Assembly: GCA_963662175.1 (NCBI GenBank)
Contig: OY759217.1
Location: 12,774,562-12,838,561, forward strand
Source: Aradus depressus
Taxonomy: Eukaryota > Arthropoda > Insecta > Hemiptera > Aradidae
Direction of reading: 5' to 3'
Length of the DNA: 64,000 bases
The notes below the pieces were generated by a model. The model was not told the DNA's origin. It searched no databases and saw nothing but the letters and a program-made list of their open reading frames with translations. Position numbers and translations under genes: made by a program. Positions within the stretch are counted from its first letter, which is position 1; every line of letters begins with the position of its first letter. Below, piece after piece: positions 1 through 10,491 of the stretch.

Positions 1-99
1 TAGTGGGGGGGCGTAAGTATAAATATAGAGCTAGCTCATTAACGGTTGATCGTATTGTCATGAATCGGATTGTCATGAATTTCACATGTAGTAGTAGTA

Positions 100-1110
100 G
101 TAACTATGTATTCGCTGTGGGGTTCACTGTTGCAAGACATTTACTAGCTGTGATGTCCAGCGTTCCTAATATCGTACTAGCTGTGGGGTCCGCTTTTGCA
201 AGGCACTTACTAGCTGTAGTGCTCAGCCCCAGCGTTCCTAACTATGTACTGGCTGTGGGGTTCGCTGTTGCAAGGCACCTACAAGACATTTACTAGCTGT
301 GATGCCCAGCGTTCCTAATTACGTACTAGCTGTGGGGTCTGCTGTTGCAAGGCGCTAGCAGTGTGGCCCAGCGTATTTAACTACGTAGGTACTAGCTGTG
401 GGGTCCACCGTTGCAAAACTCATACTAGCTGTGATGCCCTGTGGTTCTAACTACATACTATCTGTGGGGTCCGCAGTTGCAAGGCACCTACTACATGTAG
501 GGCCCAGCGTTCCTAAAAACGTACTAACTGTGGGGTCCGTCGTTGCAAAAGCATACTAGCTGTGATGCCCAGGGTTCCTAATATCGTACTAGCTGTGGGG
601 TCCGTTGTTGCAAGGCATTTACTAGCTGTAGTGCCCAGCGTTCCTAACTATGTAAAGCTGTGTAGTTCGCTGTTGCAAAGCACTTACTAACTGTAATGCC
701 CAGCGTATTTAACTACGTACTAGCTGTGGGGTCCGCTGCTGCAAGGCACTTAATAGCTGTGATGCCCAGCGTTCCTAACTTCGTACTAGCTGTGGGGTCC
801 GCTGTTGCGAGGCACATACTAGCTGTGGTGACCAGCGTTCCTAACTACGTACTAGCTGTTTGGTCCGCCGTCGCAAGGCACATACTAGCTATGATGCCCA
901 GCATTCCCAATTACGTACTAGCTGTGGTGCTCAGCGTTGCAAGCCACATACTAGCTGTGGTTACAAACGTTCTTAAGTACGCACTGACTATGACGTCCAG
1001 CGATGCTAAGTATTCACTAAGTGTGGCTTCCGCCGTTGAAAGGCGCATACTAGCTGTGGTGCCCAGGGGTCCTAAAAACTTACTAGCGTTACAACAGCTG
1101 AAGGACTATA
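100..1110 (+). repeat. 33/66-bp minisatellite inside Helitron copy 1
   Basis: Two related 33-bp half-units alternate to make a 66-bp unit; both halves share TACTAGCTGTGG. Because 33 is a multiple of 3, translation gives an 11/22-residue repeat of the type VPNYVLAVGSAVARHLLAV. Open stretches at 3-296 and 696-1127 (97 and 143 codons) are most simply by-products of this period. The array is broken by small indels between them (about 297-695), so it does not look like a maintained gene. Confidence 0.85.
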
Positions 1111-1211
1111 AGCCTTATTCCGTATGAATAATTGAAAATTATAACATCATGAATGTACTGTCGAGGAACTGAATAGCGTTATAGAAGATATTGGGAGAAA
1201 AATCAAAGTTC

Positions 1212-1239
1212 CCCGGGCAACGCCGGGTATAACTGCTAG
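1212..1239 (+). other. Helitron 3' terminus (hairpin + CTAG), copy 1
   Basis: Hairpin arms CCCGG/CCGGG around a GCAACG loop, an 8-nt spacer, then CTAG. The same module recurs at 3836-3863, 6369-6396 and 15436-15463, each at the end of a copy, so it is the family's rolling-circle terminator. Confidence 0.85.
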
Positions 1240-1309
1240 TCTATATTAATAAAGCTGAAACGGGGTTTGTTTGTATGTATGTATGTATGTATGTTTGTTC
1301 CAGCATCAC

Positions 1310-2510
1310 GCCCAAACCGCTGGACGGATTTTTATGAAACTTCCCATGTAGCATTCTTTTGAGCCCGATTGAATAATAGGCTATATGGCGTCCCAAAATT
1401 TTGATCGGGAGGGGGGGTTGTAAGGGGGGCCTAAGTATATAAATAGTGCTAACTCATTAACTAATGGTCAAATTGTCATGAAATTTCACACGTAGTCTTT
1501 TTAAAAGCCAAACAGGAAAAAAAGGTGTGTGGCGTCCCAACGTTTTGAACGGGAGGGGGGGTTGTGGGGGGGCCTAAGTATAAATATAGAGCTAACTCAT
1601 TAACTAATGGGCGAATCGTCATGAAATTTCACATGTAGTATTTTTAAAAGCCAAATAGGAAAAAAAGGTGGGTGGCGTCCCAAAGTTTTGAACGGGAGGG
1701 GGGGTTGTGGGGGGGCCTAAGTATAAATATAGAGCTAACTCTTTAACAGTTGGTCGGATTGTCACGAAGTTTCACATGTAGTATTCTTGAAGACCAAATA
1801 AAAAAATAGGCGGTGTGACGGCTCAAAATTTTTTACGGGAGGAGGGGTAGTGGGGGGGCCTAAGTATAAATATAGAGCTAACTCATTAACTAATGGGCGA
1901 ATCGTCATGAAATTTCACATGTAGTATTTTTAAAAGCCAAATAGGAAAAAAAGGTGTGTGGCGTCCCAAAGTTTTGAACGGGAGGGGGGGTTGTGGGGGG
2001 GCCTAAGTATAAATATAGAGCTAACTCTTTAACGGTTGGTCGGATTGTCACGAAATTTCACATGGAGTATTCCTGAAGGCCAAATAGAAAAATAAGGTGT
2101 GTGGCGTTCCAAAGTTTTGATCGGGAGGGGGGGTTGTAAGGGGGGCCTACGTATATAAATAGTGCCAACTCATTAACTAATGGTCGAATAGTCATGAAAT
2201 TTCACATGTAGTATTCCTAAAGGTCAAATAGAAATACTAGGTGTGTGACGGCCCAAAATTTTGAACAGGAAGGAGGGTTGTGGGGGGGGCTAAATATACA
2301 TATAGAGTTAGCTCATTAACGGTTGGTCGTATTGTCACGAAATTTCGCATATATTATTCCTGAAGGCCAAATAGAAAAATAAGGAGTTTGACGTCCCGAA
2401 GTTTTGAACGGGTGGCGGGGTTGAGGGGGGGGGGGGGGGACTAAGTATAAATATAGAGCTAGCTCATTAACGGTTGATCGTATTGTCATGAATCGGATTG
2501 TCATGAATTT
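1310..2510 (+). repeat. 143-bp minisatellite, Helitron copy 2
   Basis: The word GCCTAAGTATAAATATAGAG recurs with spacing 143 bp (1572, 1715, 1858, 2001). Each unit ends in a G-rich block (GGGAGGGGGGGTTG). The last block contains a run of 15 G (2425-2439). No coding potential is seen. Confidence 0.85.
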
Positions 2511-2519
2511 CACATGTAG

Positions 2520-3735
2520 TAGTAGTAACTATGTATTCGCTGTGGGGTTCACTGTTGCAAGACATTTACTAGCTGTGATGTCCAGCGTTCCTAATATCGT
2601 ACTAGCTGTGGGGTCCGCTGTTGCAAGGCACTTACTAGCTGTAGTGCTCAGCCCCAGCGTTCCTAACTATGTACTGGCTGTGGGGTTCGCTGTTGCAAGG
2701 CACCTACAAGACATTTACTAGCTGTGATGCCCAGCGTTTCTAATTACGTAGTAGCTGTGGGGTCTGCTGTTGCAAGGCGCTAGCATTGTGGCCCAGCGTA
2801 TTTCACTACGTAGGTACTAGCTGTCATGCCCTGTGGTTCTAACTACATACTATCTGTGGGGTTCGCAGTTGCAAGGCACCTACTACCTGTAGGGCCCAGC
2901 GTTCCTAAAAACGTACTAACTGTGGGGTCCGTCGTTGCAAAAGCATACTAGCTGTGATGCCCAGGGTTCCTAATATCGTACTAGCTGTGGGGTCTGCTGT
3001 TGCAAGGCGCTAGCAGTGTGGCCCATCGTTTTTCACTACGTAGGTACTAGCTGTCATGCCCTGTGGTTCTAACTACATACTATCTGTGGGGTCCGTTGTT
3101 GCAAGGCATTTACTAGCTGTAGTGCCCAGCGTTCCTAACTTCGTACTAGCTGTGGGGTCCGCTGTTGCGAGGCACATACTAGCTGTGGTGACCAGCGTTC
3201 CTAACTACGTACTAGCTGTGGGGTCCGTTGTTGCAAGGCATTTACTAGCTGTAGTGCCCAGCGTTCCTAACTATGTACTAGCTGTGAAGTTCGCTGTTGC
3301 AAAGCACTTACTAACTGTAATGCCCAGCGTATTTAACTACATACTAGCTGTGGGGTCCGCTGTTGCAAGGCACTTAATAGCTGTGATGCCCAGCGTTCCT
3401 AACTTCGTACTAGCTGTGGGGTCCGCTGTTGCGAGGCACATACTAGCTGTGGTGACCAGCGTTCCTAACTACGTACTAGCTGTTTGGTCCGCCGTCGCAA
3501 GGCACATACTAGCTATGATGCCCAGCATTCCCAATTACGTACTAGCTGTGGTGCTCAGCGTTGCAAGCCACATACTAGCTGTGGTTACAAACGTTCTTAA
3601 GTACGCACTGACTAGGACGTCCAGCGATGCTAAGTATTAACTAGGTGTGGCTTCCGCCGTTGAAAGGCGCATATTAGCTGTGGTGCCCAGGGGTCCTAAA
3701 AACTTACTAGCGTTACAACAGCTGAAGGACTATAA
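2520..3735 (+). repeat. 33/66-bp minisatellite, Helitron copy 2
   Basis: Same array as in copy 1, with internal rearrangement: the stretch around 2990-3110 repeats a segment also found around 2820-2900. Open stretches at 2488-2721 (77 codons) and 3056-3640 (194 codons) are the translated repeat. A TAA at 3638-3640 ends the second one where copy 1 reads on. Confidence 0.85.
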
Positions 3736-3949
3736 GTCTTATTCCGTATGAATAATTGAAAATTATAACATCATGAATGTACTGTCGAGGAACTGAATAG
3801 CGTTATAGAAGATATTGGGAGAAAAATCAAAGTTCCCCGGGCAACGCCGGGTATAACTGCTAGTCTATATTAATAAAGCTGAAACGGGGTTTGTTTGTTT
3901 GTATGTATGTATGTATGTATGTATGTATGTATGTTTGTTCCAGCATCAC

Positions 3950-5390
3950 GCCCAAACCGCTGGACGGATTTTTATGAAACTTCCCATGTAGCATTCTTTT
4001 GAGCCCGATTGAATAATAGGCTATGTGGCGTCCCAAAATTTTGATCGGGAGGGGGGGTTGTAAGGGGGGCCTAAGTATATAAATAGTGCTAACTCATTAA
4101 CTAATGGTCAAATTGTCATGAAATTTCACACGTAGTCTTTTTAAAAGCCAAACAGGAAAAAAAGGTGTGTGGCGTCCCAACGTTTTGAACGGGAGGGGGG
4201 GTTGTGGGGGGGCCTAAGTATAAATATAGAGCTAACTCATTAACTAATGGGCGAATCGTCATGAAATTTCACATGTAGTATTTTTAAAAGCAAATAGGAA
4301 AAAAAGGTGTGTGGCGTCCCAAAGTTTTGAACGGGAGGGGGGGTTGTGGGGGGCCTTAGTATAAATATAGAGCTAACTCTTTAACGGTTGGTCGGATTGT
4401 CACGAAATTTCACATGTAGTATTTTTAAAAGCCAAATAGGAAAAAAAGGTGTGTGGCGTCCCAAAGTTTTGAACGAGAGGGGGGGTTGTGGGGGGCCTAA
4501 GTATAAATATAGAGCTAACTCTTTAACAGTTGGTCGGATTGTCACGAAATTTCACATGTAGTATTTTTAAAAGCCAAATAGGAAAAAAAGGTGTGTGGCG
4601 TCCCAAAGTTTTGAACGGGAGGGGGGGTTGTGGGGGGGCCTAAGTATAAATATAGAGCTTGCTCATTACCGGTTGGTCGTATTGTCACGAAATTTCACAT
4701 GTAGTATTCCTGAAGGCCAAATAGAAAAATAAGGTGTGTGGCTTCCCAATGTTTTGAACGGGAGGGGGGGTTGTAGGGGGGCCTAAGTATAAATATAGAG
4801 CTAGCTCATTAACGGTTGGTCGTATTGTCACGAAATTTCATATGTAGTATTCCTGAAGGTCAAATAGAAAAATAAGGTGTGTGGCGTCCCAATGTTTTAA
4901 ACGGGAGAGGGGTAGTAGGGGGACCTAAGTTCATAAATAGTTCATAAAATAGTTCATAACTCATTAAGTAATGGTTGGATTGTAATAAAATTTCGTATGT
5001 AGTATGCTTAAAGGCCAAATGGAATTATAAGGTGTGTGGCATCCCAAAAATTTGAACGGGAGGGGGGGGTTGAGGGGGGGCCTAAGTATAAATATAGAGC
5101 TAGCTCATTAACGGATGATCGGATTGTCACGAAATTTCACATGTAGTATTCATAAAGGCCAAATAGAAAAATAGGGTGTGTGACGTCAAAAAATTGTGAA
5201 CGTAACGGGGGTCATGGGGGTAGGCCTAAATTTGAAGATAGTGATAGGTCATTAACGGATGATCGGATTGTCATGGAATTTCACATGTAGTGGCCACATA
5301 GAAAAATACACTATGTGACATCTTAAAAATTTGGGAGGGGGGGGGGGGGCTAAGCCTAAAAATATTACTGAATGATTAAAGGGTAATCGG
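3950..5390 (+). repeat. 143-bp minisatellite, Helitron copy 3
   Basis: About ten units of the 143-bp repeat, more diverged toward the 3' side (units after about 4900 carry indels). G-rich blocks recur at each unit end, with 13 G at 5337-5349. Confidence 0.85.
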
Positions 5391-5396
5391 ATTGTC

Positions 5397-6254
5397 ATGA
5401 ATTTCACATGTAGTAGTAGCAACTATGTATTCGCTGTGGGGTCCGCTGTTGCAAGGCACATACTAGAAGTGGTGCCCAGGGTTTCTAACTACATACTACC
5501 TGTGGGGTACGCAGTTGAAGGACTCTTACTAGCTGTGATGCCCGGCGTTCCTACCTTTGTACTAGCTGTGGGGTCCGCAGTTGAAGGGCACTTACTAGCT
5601 GTGGTGCCCAGCGTTCCTAACTACGTACTACCTGTGGGGTTCGCAGTTGAAGGGCACTTACTAGCTGTGATAGCCAGCGTTCCTAAATTCGTACTATCTG
5701 TGGAGTCCGCTGTCGTAAGGCACATACTAGAAGTGGTGCCCAGGGTTCCTATCTACGTACTAGCTATGGTGTCCGCTGTTGCAAGGCACTCATTACATGT
5801 AGTGCCCAGCGTTCCTATCTTCGTACTAGTTGTGGGGTTCGCTGTTGCAAGGCACATACTAGATGTGGTGTCCAGCGTTCCTAAGCTTTTACTAGCTGTG
5901 GGGTCCGCCGTCGCAAGGCACATACTGCTTAGCGTTCCTAACTACGTACTAGCTGGGGGGACCAGCGTTCCTAACTACGTACTAGCTGTGGGGTCCGCCG
6001 TCGCAAGGCACATACTAGCTGTGATGCCCAGCATTCCCAACTACGTACTGGGTGTGGGGTCCGCCGTTGCAAGGCATATACTACCTGTGGTGCCCAGCGT
6101 TGCAAGGGACATACAAGCTGTGGTCACAAACGTTCTTAAGTATGCACTGGCTAGGACGTCCAGCGATGCTAAGTATTCACTAGCTGTGGTTTCCGCCGTT
6201 GAAAGGCGCATACTAGCTGTGGTTATCAGGGTAAACTTACTAGCGTTACTATAG
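5397..6254 (+). CDS. 285-codon open frame over the 33/66-bp minisatellite
   Basis: This is the longest uninterrupted version of the repeat-encoded frame. It begins at the same ATG context as 2488 (MNF, then SNYVFAVGSAVARHILEVV) and runs through about 13 units of 22 residues. The product would be hydrophobic, valine- and leucine-rich, with regularly spaced ARH/EGH and VP(N/K/I) motifs. It then runs into the shared 3' tail (RRILAVV) and stops. I recognise no domain. The period of 33 bp keeps any frame open by itself, and the two sister copies are frameshifted, so I think it is most likely not translated. It could be a real repeat protein only if transcripts or codon bias support it. Confidence 0.25.
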   Translation: MNFTCSSSNYVFAVGSAVARHILEVVPRVSNYILPVGYAVEGLLLAVMPGVPTFVLAVGSAVEGHLLAVVPSVPNYVLPVGFAVEGHLLAVIASVPKFVLSVESAVVRHILEVVPRVPIYVLAMVSAVARHSLHVVPSVPIFVLVVGFAVARHILDVVSSVPKLLLAVGSAVARHILLSVPNYVLAGGTSVPNYVLAVGSAVARHILAVMPSIPNYVLGVGSAVARHILPVVPSVARDIQAVVTNVLKYALARTSSDAKYSLAVVSAVERRILAVVIRVNLLALL

Positions 6255-6396
6255 CTGAAGGACTATAAGCCTTATTCCGTATGAATAATTGAAAATTATA
6301 ACATCACGAATGTACTGTCGAAAAATTGAATAGACTTATAGGAGATATTGGGAGAAAAGTCAAAGTTCCCTGGGCAACGCCGGGTATTACTGCTAG

Positions 6397-6826
6397 TTAA
6401 TAATAATGTTAAAAAGAGATGGAAACAATTTTTATAAATAAATGAAAAAGAAAAAAAAAATTTTTATAAATAAAAAAAATAATAAAAAAATCGATTTTTT
6501 TTTTTTAAGTTGGTAGTTATAAAATAACCTATATATTACAATATATACATAAATAATAAATAAAAATTACCTTATGATGTGTACACGATACCATAGCTCT
6601 ATACTGGACACAAACTCTGAACACCTTCACCATACACATCCATTCGTCATTATAAGGTAATTTTTATTTATTATATATATATATATATATTGTTATATAT
6701 AGGTTATTTTATTACTACTTTCAACAAAAATTATATTTATTTTTATTATTTATTCATTTATTTTATTTTTTCTCTTTCATTTATTTATAAAAATGGTTTC
6801 CATCTCTTTTTAAAATTATTATCAAG
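6397..6826. repeat. Imperfect fold-back repeat, ~175-bp arms
   Basis: The left arm (about 6400-6575) and right arm (about 6651-6823) are inverted copies: AAAAAGAGATGGAAAC near 6413 answers GTTTCCATCTCTTTTT near 6796, and AAATAAAAATTACCTTAT answers ATAAGGTAATTTTTATTT. The ~75-bp spacer resembles part of the element at 40960-41000. Very AT-rich, no TSD found. Confidence 0.65.
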
Positions 6827-6869
6827 TATTATATCATTGTCCATAATGACTAATTTGTTGGTTGTACTC

Positions 6870-6985
6870 TGTAAGCCATGAAGAAGGAAATAAATATTTT
6901 CCGAAACGTTGGACAAATATTGAGTTTTCATTTACACGATAGAATCTCGAATTCCTTCTACATTGAAAAGAGACTGTCGAATCTA
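6870..6985 (+). repeat. Fragment of fold-back family with hammerhead-like core
   Basis: AUGAAGA, A, stem GGAAA/UUUCC, GAA, ACGU, U at about 6878-6913, followed by TTTACACGATAGAATCTCGA. The same sequence occurs at 40800-41115 and 39545-39650. Confidence 0.45.
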
Positions 6986-7463
6986 TTAATCATTATAAAA
7001 TTTCGTGTCGATACATTCATTCTATCGAGAGTGTAGATGTACACACAAAAATACTCTTGTTTTACATTTTTGGAATTAGGGTGACAGAAAACATGAAAGT
7101 ATTGTGAGAACACTAATTTGTGAATGTAACCTCCCCATAGCTGGGGGAAGTTAAAAGACCTGTCGGATCCCGAGCTGCTTCAACAGTTAATAAATGAGAC
7201 AGGAATTGAGGAAGGTATTTGGTTTATCTAAAGTATAGGCAATGTGAGGTTTTGTTTGTGTGGTGTAGAGTCTTGTGATTTCCTATTAGGGAGATAGTGT
7301 TTGACTGAGAAAACAAGACTTTTCACACCTCCAAAGATAAGGAGGCAGGACTACACCTGTTTGTTGGAGGTTTTAGGAGACATCCCCTCGGCAGTCACTT
7401 GGGGAGATAACCTCCTGTGGAGGGCGGATTAGGGGAAGATAGGGGGAGAGGGGAGAAAAAAAA
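6986..7463. other. Mostly unique sequence with a short ATACATTCATT repeat fragment
   Basis: 6995-7050 matches the widespread dispersed repeat (CGATACATTCATTCTATCGA). The rest (7080-7463) is unique to this window, with a purine-rich stretch at 7430-7465; I see no gene in it. Confidence 0.5.
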
Positions 7464-7867
7464 ACTGGAATGAGGAGTCTCATCCCGCCACTTTCATCTG
7501 ACAACTTCCACATTCCTATCTTCGTTAGAACAGTCCTATTGGAAAGAGGCTTAGGATCAGCTGATAATTACAGTATACCTTCTCATGTGACATTGGTGAA
7601 TCACGACTGTTGTACTTCCCAGCTCAAATGAGGGAAAAGAAAAAAACTGGAATGAGGAGTCTCATCCCGCCACTTTCATCTGACAACTTCCACATTCCTA
7701 TCTTCGTTAGAAGTCCTATCGAAAAGAGGCTTAGGATCAGCTGATAATTACAGTATACCTTCTCATGTGACATTGGTGAATCACGACTGTTGTACTTCCC
7801 AGCTCAAATGAGGGAAAAGAAAAGAACTGGAATGAGGAGTCTCATCCCGCCACTTTCATCTGACAAT
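7464..7867. repeat. Tandem duplication, 180-182-bp unit, 2.2 copies
   Basis: ACTGGAATGAGGAGTCTCAT recurs at 7464, 7646 and 7826. The first two units differ by one 2-bp indel (GTTAGAACAG versus GTTAGAAG) and a few substitutions, so the duplication is young. The third is cut off after ~40 bp. No open frame of note. Confidence 0.9.
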
Positions 7868-8335
7868 TTATTCTTGGTTATGCAAAACCTAATGATCTGA
7901 GTAACCACATAACCAGGTGTATTAAATATTAATTTTAGTTTTTGGAAGGTAAAAAGTCAATTATAATTAATATTGTTTAGACTAGGTGAGCATAAAGAAG
8001 GTAAGTGGTTAGGTTCCTCGCTCAGTCTCTAAAGCTATTTATTTATGATTAATTAATCCTCGGATTATGTCTGTAATTAGTTGAGCTATCTCAGCCAACC
8101 ATCTTTTTTAATAATTAGTTTATCTTAAGGTAATAAATCTTTGTCTCTCTTTTAGGCAGGCACTTGGTGTGCAATACACCGTTCGTATTATATAAAATTG
8201 AGGATAATTTTCATAATTCTGGGGTGGCAGTAAAATAATAAAATTTAAACAATAAAAGCAACAGAAGTATTTAAAAAGTGGCAGGTTACCCGGCTTCGCC
8301 TTTACTAACTTTAACCAGGTTAATAACTTTATCTT
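7868..8335. other. AT-rich stretch without recognised features
   Basis: No long frame, no repeat shared with the rest of the window, no RNA-like fold seen. AAGAAGGTAAGTGG near 7995 resembles a splice donor, but nothing coding precedes it. Confidence 0.5.
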
Positions 8336-8552
8336 ATGGACTTGAAAAATAAAATAAAACTTGTTTATTTAAGATATTGTCTAATTTCACTAACTATATA
8401 TACATGGGAGTACTTTCGGTATTTCTACCATCATCAGCCAAAAGCATAAGAGATAAGACTGTACTCCGAAAGTACTCCCATGTATATATAGTTAGTGAAA
8501 TTAGACAATATATTAAATAAACAAGTTTTATTTTATTTTCCAAGTCCATTTG
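8336..8552. repeat. Fold-back element, ~85-bp arms, with hammerhead-like core
   Basis: Left arm 8336-8421 and right arm 8467-8552 are nearly perfect inverted copies (ATGGACTTG... and ...CAAGTCCAT; CATGGGAGTACTTTCGG and its complement). The spacer carries the 5' half of the minus-strand hammerhead-like motif, while the GAAAGTACTCCC half lies in both arms. Confidence 0.8.
8408..8437 (-). ncRNA. Hammerhead-like ribozyme motif a
   Basis: On the minus strand: CUGAUGA, one extra U, stem II GGUA/UACC closed by GAAA, then GAA, then the palindrome AGUACU, then C as the expected cleavage-site nucleotide. UGG before the core can pair with CCA after it as a 3-bp stem I. The core matches the hammerhead consensus known from Penelope-like elements and retrozymes, except for the extra U before stem II. 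Confidence 0.5.
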
Positions 8553-8609
8553 AATTATTTCACAATATCTCTGCAATAATGTCAGTTTTCAACTTTATCT
8601 TAGTTAGTT

Positions 8610-8853
8610 ATTATGACTCATGTCCAGGCTTTAACCACAAAATCATATCGCCTACTTTGCCTACGCTAAATTTTTATTCACCTAGGTTAGGGGTCTTTAA
8701 AGATTACCTGACATCGTACAGGCTCGGACCCAACGCTTAAGACTCATCCGAAGGACTTCACCTTTCAGATAATATAAACTAAGGGCCACGGCCGGGTTTT
8801 GAACTCGCTTGAGCTCAGTAAGCAAGCACGCATACCACTGAACTACCGGCGCT
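8610..8853 (-). mobile_element. tRNA-derived SINE, minus strand
   Basis: Reading the complement: a GCGCCGGTAGTTCAGTGG head (A box), a degenerate B box, a central domain with CCTTCGGATG, then CCCTAACCTAGG and GCCTGGACATGAGTCAT near the 3' end. The middle (about 8650-8680) is deleted relative to 57027-57374. Confidence 0.75.
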
Positions 8854-8883
8854 CTCAGTAACATTTACTTTTATTTTTAGCCA

Positions 8884-8917
8884 GAACCGGTTTTCAACTC
8901 AACAGCGTCATCATCAG
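8884..8917 (-). ncRNA. Hammerhead-like ribozyme motif b
   Basis: Minus strand: CUGAUGA, U, stem II GACGC/GAGUU (weakened by one change relative to 21441-21474), GAA, palindrome AACCGGUU, C. The flanks also match the 21.4-kb copy (CATAGATGT upstream, AAAATAAAA downstream). Confidence 0.4.
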
Positions 8918-8934
8918 CGGCACATCTATGATTG

Positions 8935-9878
8935 AATAAATAAAATTAACAAATAATGAAAAGTATAAAATCTTAAAGGATCAGAGTACAGAGTAACAAA
9001 ATAAAAAATTACCCCACCCATATAGCATAGAGTTTAAAAGAAAACTGGCACAGCTCAAAGAGTTGGGGATAGTTAGGTTCACTCACTCTACATACACAAT
9101 AACTATAAAAACAAATATGTACATGATAGTAAAATAATGCATAACTTTGCAATAGTATACAATTCACTAACAGCCAAAGAAATTTTTGTCATAAAATACA
9201 ATAAATAAGCATACATAAATAAAATTAAAACCGAACCCTTTTTGGAAAACCTGAAATTATGGTGAAATATCAACATCGAATTTCTGACCATTTACGGAGT
9301 TGATTGCAACCTTATCTCATCCAAGGATGGAATCGATTAAGGAACATAGAGCCAGAATTACCTGCACAATTAAAGAATAGTTAAGATACCAATTTACTAT
9401 TTTTTCAGAGGAATATATAATCATAAATATATATTCAAATAGTTATTAATCATAATTCCCCGTTAAGTGCATGGTTGATTTAAATCTGTAAGATGGAGTC
9501 TATGCATTTACAGGTGCGGATAACGAGACGCCATGACAAATCCATTAGTTAGATGTGGCTTCTTCATTACTCCAAGGAGGTAGGTATGATATGGAGGCTA
9601 ACGTGGACGTACACATTTCTCTTTATTTGTAGCTCTTTGTCACTCTAGATGATACATCATATTTCTTTGGAGTTTCTCTCACGAGATGTATTGGACTCAT
9701 TATCCATAAATGATACCGATCTATGTCATTTTTCAATTAGGCTATTTTATAGGAACGCAAAGAATGTTCAACTGTGATACAGGCAAGCAACAGATCACAA
9801 CCTCGCGTCGGAATGAAATATCACATCACTATGATACGAGATATCACTGCAAGAAGAACAATCAACCCAGGTTTTATA
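8935..9878. other. AT-rich stretch without recognised features
   Basis: About 0.9 kb of AT-rich unique sequence between a hammerhead-like repeat and a hAT element. Short open stretches (for example 9710-9907) have no recognisable motif. I see nothing I can name. Confidence 0.5.
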
Positions 9879-9886
9879 TACATACA

Positions 9887-10483
9887 CAGTGCTGGATTAC
9901 CCAATAGGCTGGACTAGGCCATGGCCTGGGGCCCCCGTCGATGAAGGGCCCCCGTAAAAATCGAAAATGGATTCACACTTACGTTAAATCGAAATTTCCA
10001 TCAAAACCCCAGTTCACTCATTCTGAACTTTACGAAATTTTAATTCGAGATAAGCTTGCAACTGTTTTTCCAAACGTTGAAATTGCTCTTCGCATTTTTT
10101 TAACGCTTATGATAACAAATTTTTCTGCAGAGCGCTCTTTTTCAAAATTAAAACGAATCAAAAGCGAGCAAAGAAGCATTGATTTTGAAGACATCATCAA
10201 TGATTTTAGCGACCTCAAGTGTAGAGAGAAAGATTTTTAAAGACAAATCTTATATCAACGTTTATATTATAAATTGATATAACATGCTTTTGTAATTTTA
10301 GTTCTGAAAAGAATATATACTTTAACAAAAAATAAAATTTATTTCATGTTTATACCTTAGAAAAAAAATCCATTGTTAAATGTATATGAATGCATAAACA
10401 AACACTTTATTGCAGTTTGTAAAAAAAGGGGGGCCCCAAAAATTTTAAGGGCCTAGGCCTCCTATTCGCTTAATCCGGCACTG
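9887..10483 (+). mobile_element. hAT transposon, 597 bp, with TIRs and 8-bp TSD
   Basis: TIRs CAGTGCTGGATTA (left) and TAATCCGGCACTG (right) are the classic hAT type. Flanks are TACATACA on both sides (9879-9886 and 10484-10491), an 8-bp TSD, though the right one merges into a TACA microsatellite. It is internally deleted: only the transposase C-terminus remains. Confidence 0.9.
9941..10240 (+). pseudogene. hAT transposase, C-terminal dimerisation domain only
   Basis: The 99-codon frame encodes the end of a hAT-family transposase, a DNA cut-and-paste enzyme. The diagnostic segment is NFSAERSFSKLKRIKS (about residues 60-75), preceded by the helical stretch VFPNVEIALRIFLTLMI. The conserved E of the SAERSFS motif is present. 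The start codon lies in the TIR region and is fortuitous; the DNA-binding finger and the N-terminal catalytic aspartates are missing through internal deletion. A normal transposase of this type is 500-700 residues. No transposition activity is expected. The assignment to hAT is strong from both the motif and the TIR/TSD. Confidence 0.85.
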
Positions 10484-10491
10484 TACATACA

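Larger units (their letters stand above)
1..1239 (+). mobile_element. Helitron copy 1 (3' part only), first unit of a tandem array
   Basis: The window opens inside this copy. It ends in CTAG at 1236-1239, preceded by a short GC hairpin (arms CCCGG and CCGGG, 1212-1227), the usual Helitron 3' terminus. The next base starts another Helitron, with no spacer. The sequence is almost the same as 2430-3863 of copy 2. No Rep/helicase gene is visible, so this is a non-autonomous type. Confidence 0.8.
1240..3863 (+). mobile_element. Helitron copy 2 (complete, 2,624 bp)
   Basis: It starts with TC at 1240, directly after the CTAG of copy 1, and reads TCTATATTAATAAAGCTG, a typical insect Helitron 5' end. 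It ends in CTAG at 3860-3863. Inside, in order: a GTAT microsatellite (about 1270-1296), about eight 143-bp units (about 1310-2510), then the 33/66-bp minisatellite (about 2520-3735), then a ~130-bp conserved 3' tail. No transposase is encoded. Confidence 0.85.
3864..6396 (+). mobile_element. Helitron copy 3 (complete, 2,533 bp)
   Basis: TC start at 3864 immediately follows the CTAG of copy 2. The 3' CTAG is at 6393-6396, followed by T, as expected for insertion between A and T. Same layout: GTAT microsatellite (3900-3935), about ten 143-bp units, in-frame minisatellite, conserved 3' tail. It is the last unit of the array. Confidence 0.85.

Noticed and set aside
3..3640. Repeat-encoded frames in Helitron copies 1 and 2 as genes
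   Set aside because: Broken by frameshifts; openness explained by the 33-bp period.
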